Below the pieces are notes generated by a model. It was given only the letters and a program-made list of their open reading frames with translations, searched no databases and was not told the DNA's origin. A stretch of DNA of 64,000 nucleotides from Massilia sp. BSC265 (GTDB lineage Bacteria; Pseudomonadota; Gammaproteobacteria; Burkholderiales; Burkholderiaceae_D). The DNA is taken from contig NZ_JPXI01000034.1 of the NCBI RefSeq assembly GCF_000740675.1, forward strand, positions 1 through 64,000. Direction: 5' to 3'. Position numbers and translations under genes: made by a program. Shown here in pieces: positions 44,902-51,902 of this stretch (position 1 is the first letter of the stretch; each line of letters starts with the position of its first letter).

Positions 44902-45654
44902 ATGACGAAAGATATCCTTCCCCGGCTCCGACGTTTCACCGCCTCGCGTTTTTCGCCCGAAGGCGAGTATGGCCTGCACCTGACCGCCGGCGTCGCGATG
45001 CTCCTGATCGCGACGGCGGTCTTCGCCCACATGGCCGGCGCCGTCGTGGCCGGCGCCCCGATCACCCAGCTCGACGTGGAAGTGGCCAATTGGCTGCATG
45101 CGCATGCCCGCGCCAATGATGGCCTGCGCGGGTTCCTGCTGGTGCTCACCCACGTGCACGGCACGCCCGGCATCCTGGCGATGGCGCTGCTCGTCGGCAT
45201 CTGGCTGTTCAGGCGCGGCCAGCGCTACTGGATCCTGGCGCTGGTGGCCAGCGTGCCGGGCGGTCAGATCCTGAACGTGCTGCTGAAGCACACCTTCGAG
45301 CGCGCCCGCCCGCATTTCGTCGAGCCGATACTGGAACTGAGCACCTACAGCTTCCCCAGCGGTCACGCGATGGGGGCGACGGTGCTGTACGGCTTCATCG
45401 CCTGCTATGCGGCGCGCCACGCGCGCTCCTGGTGGGGCCGGGTATTGCCTTTTGTACTGGCCTTGCTCATGGTGGCGACAGTTGCGTTCTCCAGGATGTA
45501 TCTTGGAGTCCACTACTTGTCCGACGTGCTCGCCGCGGCGGCCGAGGGTTGCGGCTGGCTGGCGATCTGCATCGCCGGCGCCGCCACCCTCAACCGGCGC
45601 AAGCGGGCGCGCGCGCGGCTGGCCGGCCGACCGGTCGAGCCGCAGGACATCTGA
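44902..45654 (+). CDS. PAP2-family membrane phosphatase
   Basis: A 250-aa membrane phosphatase with all three PAP2 signatures: KHTFERARP (K-x6-RP), PSGH and SRMYLGVHYLSD (SR-x5-H-x3-D), and about six TM helices. It should remove phosphate from a lipid such as undecaprenyl pyrophosphate, phosphatidate or phosphatidylglycerophosphate. It starts 76 bp after LexA box 2, so the two boxes may also control it. The metallophosphoesterase gene follows after 17 bp. Confidence 0.9.
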   Translation: MTKDILPRLRRFTASRFSPEGEYGLHLTAGVAMLLIATAVFAHMAGAVVAGAPITQLDVEVANWLHAHARANDGLRGFLLVLTHVHGTPGILAMALLVGIWLFRRGQRYWILALVASVPGGQILNVLLKHTFERARPHFVEPILELSTYSFPSGHAMGATVLYGFIACYAARHARSWWGRVLPFVLALLMVATVAFSRMYLGVHYLSDVLAAAAEGCGWLAICIAGAATLNRRKRARARLAGRPVEPQDI

Positions 45655-45671
45655 ATAGAACGGGGAAAAGG

Positions 45672-46508
45672 ATGCGCACTCTCGTACACCTGTCGGACCT
45701 GCATTTCGGCCGCGTCGACCACACTTTATTGGCGCCACTGCGCGCACTCGTCGAGCGCATCGACCCGGACGTGCTGGTGGTCTCCGGCGACCTGACCCAG
45801 CGCGCCAGGCCGGAACAGTTCGAAGAGGCGCGGGCTTACCTCGACACCCTGCCGGGCCCGCAGATCATCGTGCCGGGGAACCACGATATCTCGCTGTACA
45901 ACGTGTTCCGGCGCTTCGTGAAGCCGCTCGAGCGCTACAAACGCTACATCACGGACGACCTCGACCCGTTCTACCTCGATGACGAGATCGCCGTGGTGGG
46001 CGTCAACACCGCGCGTTCGTTCACGATCAAGGACGGCAAGGTAAGCCGCGACCAGCTGGCGACCGTGCGCCAGCAGCTGGCGGGCGTCCGGCCTGAGGTC
46101 ACGCGCATCATCGTGGCCCACCACCCCTTCGACCTGCCCGATCATTTCGAGGAGCGCGACCTGGTGAACAGGGCGCCGCGGGCCATGGAGGCCTTTTCCG
46201 AGTGCGGGGTGGACATCCTGATGGGCGGGCACATGCATGCCAGCCATGCGGGCAGCACGGCCGCGCGTTACCAGCTGAGCGAGTACGCGGCGCTGGTGGT
46301 GCAGGCGGGCACGGCGACCTCGACCCGGGGACGGGGCGAGGTGAACTCCTTCAACGTGCTGCGGGTGGAGCCGCAGAAGGTCGAGATCGACCGCTACGGA
46401 TGGGACGTGGTGCATGGGCACTTCGAGGTGGTGGCCACCGAGAAGTTCATGCGGACGGGGAACGTGTGGACGCCGCACATCGACGGGCTGATGGCGGCGG
46501 GGCTGTGA
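45672..46508 (+). CDS. Metallophosphoesterase
   Basis: A 278-aa calcineurin-like phosphoesterase with the full metal-ligand set: DLHFG, SGDLTQ, GNHD, VAHHP and GGHMH. These enzymes hydrolyse phosphomono- or diesters, for example cAMP or UDP-diacylglucosamine types; the exact substrate is unclear. It follows the PAP2 gene by 17 bp in the same direction, suggesting linked phosphate-ester metabolism. A GGGGA stretch precedes the ATG. Confidence 0.9.
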   Translation: MRTLVHLSDLHFGRVDHTLLAPLRALVERIDPDVLVVSGDLTQRARPEQFEEARAYLDTLPGPQIIVPGNHDISLYNVFRRFVKPLERYKRYITDDLDPFYLDDEIAVVGVNTARSFTIKDGKVSRDQLATVRQQLAGVRPEVTRIIVAHHPFDLPDHFEERDLVNRAPRAMEAFSECGVDILMGGHMHASHAGSTAARYQLSEYAALVVQAGTATSTRGRGEVNSFNVLRVEPQKVEIDRYGWDVVHGHFEVVATEKFMRTGNVWTPHIDGLMAAGL

Positions 46509-46516
46509 TGCTTTCC

Positions 46517-46626
46517 GTAGCGTGGGCGGCTTCGCCGCCCACGCGGTGATCGTTATCCGGTGAGTAATGCAGCGCGTTGATCTCGCCCTTGGTTGACCGC
46601 GTGGGCGGGAGACCCGCCCACCCTAC
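46517..46626. repeat. REP/BIME-like composite palindrome
   Basis: Two opposite hairpins: GTAGCGTGGGCGGC-TTC-GCCGCCCACGC at the left and GCGTGGGCGGG-AGA-CCCGCCCACCCTAC at the right, separated by about 45 bases. It lies between convergent genes and ends 3 bp before the stop codon of the PLD gene. Confidence 0.85.
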
Positions 46627-46628
46627 GA

Positions 46629-48017
46629 TTAAATCCAATATTCCGCCAGCCGCCCCATGAACTCACGGATCCGGTTCTTCCACGGCCGGTTGCGCCACTG
46701 CTCCAGCGTCACCTGCTTCGAGCTGCGCAGGTCCTCGTTGAAGGCGGCTTCCATGTCCTTGCCGAAGGCCGGATCCAGCACCACCACGTTCAGTTCGTAG
46801 TTGTGGATGAAGCTGCGCCGGTCGATGTTGGCCGAGCCGATGGTCGACCAGATGCCGTCGATCACGGCCGTCTTGGCATGCAGCACCGCCACCTGCAGCT
46901 GGTAGATCTTCACGCCCCCTTCGAGCAGCTGGTCGTAGAACGCCTGCCCTGCGTACTTGATGAAGTTGTGGTCCGACACTCCCGGCAGTACCAGCTTGAC
47001 GTCCACGCCGCGTTTCGCGGCCGCGACCAGGGAGTCGACGATCTGCTGGTCCGGCACGAAGTAGGCCGAGGTGATGTGGATCGAGGTCTTGGCCTCGTTC
47101 ATGGCCACCATCAGCGACTTGTAGATTTCCGAATCGCGGTCCGGGGTCGTGGCCAGGACGCGCATCACCTTGTCGCCAACCGGCGCGAGGCGCGGGAAGT
47201 ACTCGCTAGGGGGCAGTTCGCCCGCATCCTGGCGCACCCAGTTGTCGATGAAGGCGTACTGCAGGGCCGCCACGGCCGGACCCTCGATGCGGATGTGGGT
47301 GTCGCGCCAGCCCACCTGCCCGGCGTCGACCGTGTGCGGCTTCTTGCGCGAGCGGAACAGCGAGCTGTTGGCGTAGGTCTCGCTGATGTTGATGCCGCCC
47401 GTGAATCCGATCTTGCCGTCCACCACCATGATCTTGCGGTGGTCGCGGTTGTTCAGCTGCCAGGTGCCGGGGCGCTGCAGGGGATTGACCGGATTGAAGA
47501 TCACGACATTGACGCCGGCCGCGCGCAGGCGCTCGAAGAATTCCCTGGGCGTCGTCAGGGTGCCGACGCCATCGGCGATGATGTTGACGATCACGCCCTG
47601 GCGCCGCTTTTCCATCAGGAGTTCGGCGAACTGCAGGCCGATCGGGTCCTGGTCGAAGATATAGGTCTCCAGGTTGATCGAGCTCCTGGCGTCGCGCGCG
47701 GCGGCCATCATGTCGCGCATCGTGGCGGGGCCGTCGAACAGCAGGGTGACCTTGTTGCCGGGGATGAGCGGGGCGCCGGTCGCCTGCTCTTCCAGTATCG
47801 CGAGCTGCTTCAGGTCGGGCGAGGCGTTGGCCCAGCGCTTGCGCAGGAGCTGCGCCGCCTGCTTCGGATCCAGCATGCCGCGCGGCGTGGCCACCGTGGG
47901 CACGGCCTTGGCCGGGTCCGCGGGCAGGGAGTTCGCGTCCGGCAGCGACTTGCACGAGGCGACCACGCAGACGAAGGCCAGGAAGGCCAGGATGGAAGTC
48001 AGGCGCTTGTTCTTCAT
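46629..48017 (-). CDS. Phospholipase D-family protein (cardiolipin synthase-like)
   Basis: A 462-aa secreted or lipid-anchored protein (signal LAFLAFVCVVASC, probable lipobox Cys22). It has two HKD motifs: HRKIMVVDGKIGFTGG and HAKTAVIDGIWSTIGSANID. This pair is the hallmark of PLD enzymes and bacterial cardiolipin synthases (ClsA/ClsB). It lacks the N-terminal TM pair of ClsA, so it resembles ClsB/ClsC or a periplasmic PLD. Its start overlaps the end of the upstream gene by 4 bp. Confidence 0.85.
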   Translation of the reverse strand: MKNKRLTSILAFLAFVCVVASCKSLPDANSLPADPAKAVPTVATPRGMLDPKQAAQLLRKRWANASPDLKQLAILEEQATGAPLIPGNKVTLLFDGPATMRDMMAAARDARSSINLETYIFDQDPIGLQFAELLMEKRRQGVIVNIIADGVGTLTTPREFFERLRAAGVNVVIFNPVNPLQRPGTWQLNNRDHRKIMVVDGKIGFTGGINISETYANSSLFRSRKKPHTVDAGQVGWRDTHIRIEGPAVAALQYAFIDNWVRQDAGELPPSEYFPRLAPVGDKVMRVLATTPDRDSEIYKSLMVAMNEAKTSIHITSAYFVPDQQIVDSLVAAAKRGVDVKLVLPGVSDHNFIKYAGQAFYDQLLEGGVKIYQLQVAVLHAKTAVIDGIWSTIGSANIDRRSFIHNYELNVVVLDPAFGKDMEAAFNEDLRSSKQVTLEQWRNRPWKNRIREFMGRLAEYWI

Positions 48018-50116
48018 TTCGTGTCCCTCACGATGAGTTCGCTACCAGGGAGATGGTCCTTCGGACCGAGGAAAAATTCAACCGGGGCGGTGATGAAGCG
48101 TCGGCCCAGGGCCTGCAGCAGCAGGATGCCGCGCTTGAAGCGGATCTTGCGCGCGCGCATCGCCACCCACAGCGCCAGTCCGAAGCTGACCAGGAGGTTG
48201 ACGGTGCCGATCAGGGCCACGCCCGCGCTGGCATTGGCGATCTCGGCCCAGGACAGCGCGTAGTCGAGGCCGACCAGGGCGGTGGCGAAATTGGCGGTCG
48301 AGAAGGTGACGTGGCGGATGTCGAGCGGCAGGCCGAGCAGGAAACCGATGAATCCGGTCATGCCCAGCATGAAGCCGAAGAAGAAATTACCCATCAGGCT
48401 GCCCAGGTTGTCCTCGATGTAGCCGGCAAAGCGGTGGAGGCGCTCCGCGCCCAGCAGCCGGCGCAGGCGACGCAGCTGGCGCACGCGCTGGCCCATGCGG
48501 GTGTACAGGGCCTTGTTGTCGTAGTAGCCGGAGATCAGGCCGGCCACGAACAGCCAGACGCCGGCGATCGCGGCATAGAACAGGGCAGGGCTGTGAACTG
48601 GGTCGATGTCGTGCAGCAGGTGGTGGGCCTTGCGTGGGTCGACCATGTGGCTGCCGTTGATCATCTGGTAGCCGACCGCGATCAGCCAGGCCACCGGAAA
48701 GGCCAGCACCACGTTGCCGATCACGGCCACGATCTGGGTGCGGAATACCTTGGTGACGAGCGTCGCCAAGCTGTCGACGTCGAGCGCGCGGCCGTTGTCG
48801 GCTTTCTGCAGCGAGGCGGCGATGTGCTGCGCCGTCATGGCCGGCTGCTTCGTGGCAACGGTGAAGTGCAGCACGTAGATGAGGATGAATCCCAGCGAGT
48901 AGTTCAGGCTGAACAGAAAGGCCTCGACCAGGGGGGCCGTATGCAGGTAGCCCAGCATGATCTTGAACATCGCCATGAAACCGACGATGAAGCCGGCTCC
49001 CGAGGCCGCCACGAACATGTGGCGCAGGGCGCGCCGGGTCTCGGCGATGTAATGCTCGCCGGTGCGGCTGGCGTTTTCGGTGACGTTGCGGGCCAGCAGG
49101 TCGACGTTGTCGCGCAACAGGCCGCGGATGCGGTACTTGGCGTTGTGCGCCGAAATCAGCTCTTCCGCCAGCGCCACGGCGGCCAGGCGCCGGTCGCTCG
49201 CCACCGGCCGGTCCGGGTTGGCGGCGCGGCTGGCGACGGCTCCCAGGTCCACGCTCGGGGCGCTCGGCAGTGCGCCGCTGACGTCCACCAGGTAGAGCAG
49301 CTTGTGCAGGCGGTCGATGCTCTGCTGCAGGGCCACCAGCAGATAGGTCAGGGCCACGCTGGTGCCGCTGGACTGCGCGCCGCGGCGGATCTTGGCGACC
49401 ACTTCGCCGCACTGGTCGAGCATCACCAACAGGTGGCGGGCATCCTCAGGCTGTTCGATCTTGCCGTCCAGGTAGCGGGCGTATTCGTCGAGGTAGCGGT
49501 TGACCTCGATGTTCTGCATCAGGAAGGGCGAATCGAAATCCTCGATCTCGCTGTAGCTGTGCACCAGGCGCGGCTCCAGGCCGAGCGCGCAGATGCGGCA
49601 GGACAGGGTGCGGATCGCATCCAGCAAGCCCATCAGCGTGACGTAGCGCGCCCGGTCGGGCGTCGCGTCCTGCGGTGGCGGGGCGTTGGCGATGACGTCG
49701 AACAGCTCCATCCACTCGGCAGTGGGGACCCGGCGGATCCAATCGTGGTCGTCCTCGTCGTACAGCACCTGGTCGAGCGCGTCCGACAGATAGAGGTCGT
49801 TCAATGCCGGCGGCAGGAAGCGGTAGGTGACCCGCCGTTTCAACTCGGTGACGAAACCGTCGTTCGAGAGGATGCCGATGTCGCTGTACAGGCTGGTATG
49901 GCGGCGGTGCTCGAGCATGGTCGTGATGTAGCGGCGCAGTGACCAGGCCTGCGTCGGATTGCCCTTCAACAGCTGGGTCAGCGTGCGCACGTTCTGCACC
50001 GGATCGTCCGCCTTTTGCCAGACCCAGCGATGGCGCGGGCGCAGGCATTCGACCAGGTCGACCAGGAGGTCGATACGGTCGCTGTCGGGATCGATCCGTT
50101 CGAGAATGTCGAGCAT
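48014..50116 (-). CDS. Gcr-like membrane protein (often labelled site-specific recombinase)
   Basis: A protein of about 700 aa. The first half is soluble and helical (LVDLVECLRPRHRWVWQKADDPVQNVRTLTQLLKGNP). The second half has about six to eight TM helices with short loops (FMAMFKIMLGYLHTAPLVEAFLFSLNYSLGFILIYVLHFTVATKQPAMTAQHIAAS; GNFFFGFMLGMTGFIGFLLGLPLDIRHVTFS). It belongs to the COG4389 group. No Tyr or Ser recombinase catalytic residues are visible, so a recombinase role is doubtful. The start is uncertain (ATG 50116 or 50158, GTG 50209). It overlaps the PLD gene by 4 bp, suggesting a shared membrane-lipid role. Confidence 0.7.
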   Translation of the reverse strand: MLDILERIDPDSDRIDLLVDLVECLRPRHRWVWQKADDPVQNVRTLTQLLKGNPTQAWSLRRYITTMLEHRRHTSLYSDIGILSNDGFVTELKRRVTYRFLPPALNDLYLSDALDQVLYDEDDHDWIRRVPTAEWMELFDVIANAPPPQDATPDRARYVTLMGLLDAIRTLSCRICALGLEPRLVHSYSEIEDFDSPFLMQNIEVNRYLDEYARYLDGKIEQPEDARHLLVMLDQCGEVVAKIRRGAQSSGTSVALTYLLVALQQSIDRLHKLLYLVDVSGALPSAPSVDLGAVASRAANPDRPVASDRRLAAVALAEELISAHNAKYRIRGLLRDNVDLLARNVTENASRTGEHYIAETRRALRHMFVAASGAGFIVGFMAMFKIMLGYLHTAPLVEAFLFSLNYSLGFILIYVLHFTVATKQPAMTAQHIAASLQKADNGRALDVDSLATLVTKVFRTQIVAVIGNVVLAFPVAWLIAVGYQMINGSHMVDPRKAHHLLHDIDPVHSPALFYAAIAGVWLFVAGLISGYYDNKALYTRMGQRVRQLRRLRRLLGAERLHRFAGYIEDNLGSLMGNFFFGFMLGMTGFIGFLLGLPLDIRHVTFSTANFATALVGLDYALSWAEIANASAGVALIGTVNLLVSFGLALWVAMRARKIRFKRGILLLQALGRRFITAPVEFFLGPKDHLPGSELIVRDTK

Positions 50117-50242
50117 AGGCTGTGTTGGCTTTATAAAACCGTAGTGTACGCGAGGCATTGCGCCCGTATGGTTCGCCACCGAACAATGAACCCGCCGAAA
50201 GGGGTACACTGACGGGCTGTATCAATGCAAAACGAGGGATGC

Positions 50243-51079
50243 ATGTACCTGACTTATTTCAATGGCGAGTGGACTGAAGGCAATGTGCCGCTCTATGGCG
50301 CGATGGACCATAGCCTGTGGCTCGGCTCGTCGGTCTTCGACGGCGCGCGTGCCGTGCGCGGCAAGCTGCCCGACCTGCGCCCGCACCTGGAGCGCGTGAT
50401 CAGCTCCGCCGAGAAGCTCGGCCTGCGCTGCCCGCTGGGCGTGGACGAAATGGAAGCGCTGGTGCGCGAGGGCGTGGCCAAGTTCCCGCCTGATGCCGAG
50501 CTGTATATCCGCCCGCTGGTCTTCGGCACCGAGGGTTTCCTGGTTCCGGTGGCCGAGGCGAGCCAGTTCGCCCTGACCCTGTTCGACGCGCCGCTGCCGC
50601 CGTTCGTGGGCTTCTCGAGCTGCCTGTCGACCCTGCTCCGGCCGCAGCCGAGCATGGCGCCGACCGATGCCAAGGCCTCGGCCCTGTACGCCAACTCGAC
50701 CCGCGCCATGCGCGAGGCCAAGGCGCGCGGCTTCGACCAGGCCATCATGCTCGATGCCGACGGCAAGGTCGCCGAGTTCGCGACCTCGAACCTGTTCCTC
50801 GTGACCGAGGATGGCGCCGTGGTGACGCCCAAGCTGAACGGCACCTTCCTGGCCGGCATCACCCGTGCGCGCGTGATCGCGCTGCTGGCCTCGGAAGGCG
50901 TGCACGTGGAAGAACGCAGCGTGGCACCGGAAGAACTCTTGAGCGCACGCGAAATCTTCAGCACCGGCAACTACGGCAAGGTGACGCCGTGCACGCGTTA
51001 TGAAGACCGCACGCTGGAAGCCGGCCCGGTGGCGCGCCGTGCGCGTGAGCTGTACCTGGCGTTCACTGAAACCACCTGA
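50243..51079 (+). CDS. Class IV aminotransferase (branched-chain type)
   Basis: A 278-aa PLP enzyme of fold type IV. The catalytic Lys is in DAKASALYANSTRAMREAKARGFDQAIMLDADGKVAEFATSNLFLV, the counterpart of the AKxSGNY and EGSGEN regions of branched-chain aminotransferases. The last part (REIFSTGNYGKVTPCTRY) fits the family. It probably transaminates branched-chain or related amino acids with 2-oxoglutarate; a D-amino acid or aminodeoxychorismate role is less likely. GAGG precedes the ATG at 50243. Confidence 0.82.
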   Translation: MYLTYFNGEWTEGNVPLYGAMDHSLWLGSSVFDGARAVRGKLPDLRPHLERVISSAEKLGLRCPLGVDEMEALVREGVAKFPPDAELYIRPLVFGTEGFLVPVAEASQFALTLFDAPLPPFVGFSSCLSTLLRPQPSMAPTDAKASALYANSTRAMREAKARGFDQAIMLDADGKVAEFATSNLFLVTEDGAVVTPKLNGTFLAGITRARVIALLASEGVHVEERSVAPEELLSAREIFSTGNYGKVTPCTRYEDRTLEAGPVARRARELYLAFTETT

Positions 51080-51094
51080 CGAACCCTGCCGTTC

Positions 51095-51203
51095 GTAGGG
51101 TGGGTGGGTCTCCCGCCCACGCGGTCAACTAGCCTGTGAATCACCGCGACAGAGGAATTCAACTGATAGTTGAACGCGTGGGCAGGGAACCTGTCTACCC
51201 TAC
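51095..51203. repeat. REP/BIME-like composite palindrome
   Basis: GTAGGGTGGGTGGG-TCT-CCCGCCCACGC at the left, GCGTGGGCAGG-GAA-CCTGTCTACCCTAC at the right, with GGTCAAC/GTTGAAC extending the arms. Its right end contains the TAG stop codon of the minus-strand nudK-like gene. Confidence 0.85.
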
Positions 51204-51802
51204 AACTGCGCTCCGTTCGATTGCCTGAGTTCCTCGCGCAGGAATTGCAGCAGGATTACCGTCTTGGCGTCATTGATGCCGCCTTCCTTCACCTGCCGGA
51301 AGGCCTCGTCGATATCCATCTCGAGGACCTCGATGTCCTCGCCTTCTTCTTCCTTGCCACCGCCTTCGCCCTTGCGGTCGCGCTCCTCGTACTCCCCCAG
51401 GAAGCAGTGCACCGTTTCCGTCAGCGCGGAAGGGTTGGGGAAGAACTCGATCACCTTGCGCAGCCCATGGCCCCGGAAGCCTGTCTCCTCGCACAGTTCG
51501 GCGCGTACCCGCGTGGCCGGATCGGCATCGTCCAGCATGCCGGCCGGGACTTCGATGATGAAGCCGTCATGGCCGGCCAGGCGCGCGCCGATGCGGAACT
51601 GTCGGGTGAGCAGGACGGTGCGCTTGTCGCGGTTGTAGAGCAGCACGGCGGCGCCGCCGGCGTTGTGGTAGACCTCGCGGGTCTCTTCCTGCTCGCTGCC
51701 GTCGCGGCGGCGCTGGCTGAAGGTGACTTTGCTGAGCTGCCAGTAGTCGTCGGAGAGGGTTTCCTGCTCGAGGATGCGAATCGGGTCGTTGTCGTTTGGC
51801 AT
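51200..51802 (-). CDS. nudK: NudK-like Nudix hydrolase (GDP-mannose/ADP-sugar type)
   Basis: A 200-aa Nudix protein. The sequence around the Nudix box is EVPAGMLDDADPATRVRAELCEETGF, and the tail EDIEVLEMDIDEAFRQVKEGGINDAKTVILLQFL matches E. coli NudK closely. The Nudix box carries Asp in place of the first Glu and is one residue short of the standard spacing. It should hydrolyse GDP-mannose or other nucleotide sugars. GGAG precedes the ATG at 51802. The stop codon is supplied by a palindromic repeat. Confidence 0.82.
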   Translation of the reverse strand: MPNDNDPIRILEQETLSDDYWQLSKVTFSQRRRDGSEQEETREVYHNAGGAAVLLYNRDKRTVLLTRQFRIGARLAGHDGFIIEVPAGMLDDADPATRVRAELCEETGFRGHGLRKVIEFFPNPSALTETVHCFLGEYEERDRKGEGGGKEEEGEDIEVLEMDIDEAFRQVKEGGINDAKTVILLQFLREELRQSNGAQL

Positions 51803-51846
51803 AGAAAGCTCCGGATGCGTTTGGAAACGACTATAGCGCCCCGACG

Positions 51847-51882
51847 TAAAAAAAGCCGCCCGGCTTGCACCGGGGCGGCTTT
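51847..51882 (-). terminator. Rho-independent terminator after the TonB-dependent receptor gene
   Basis: On the minus strand AAAGCCGCC pairs with GGCGGCTTT and is followed by a run of T residues (A-run 51848-51854). It separates the receptor gene from the nudK-like gene. Confidence 0.9.
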
Positions 51883-51902
51883 CAATCAAACCGGCAATCC
51901 GA

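Noticed and set aside
44810-44902. A sigma-70 promoter for the PAP2 gene directly overlapping LexA box 2
   Set aside because: No -35/-10 pair with acceptable spacing could be found on the plus strand, so SOS control of PAP2 remains only possible.
48014-50116. Calling the Gcr-like gene a true site-specific recombinase
   Set aside because: No Tyr or Ser recombinase residues can be seen, and the protein has several membrane helices.
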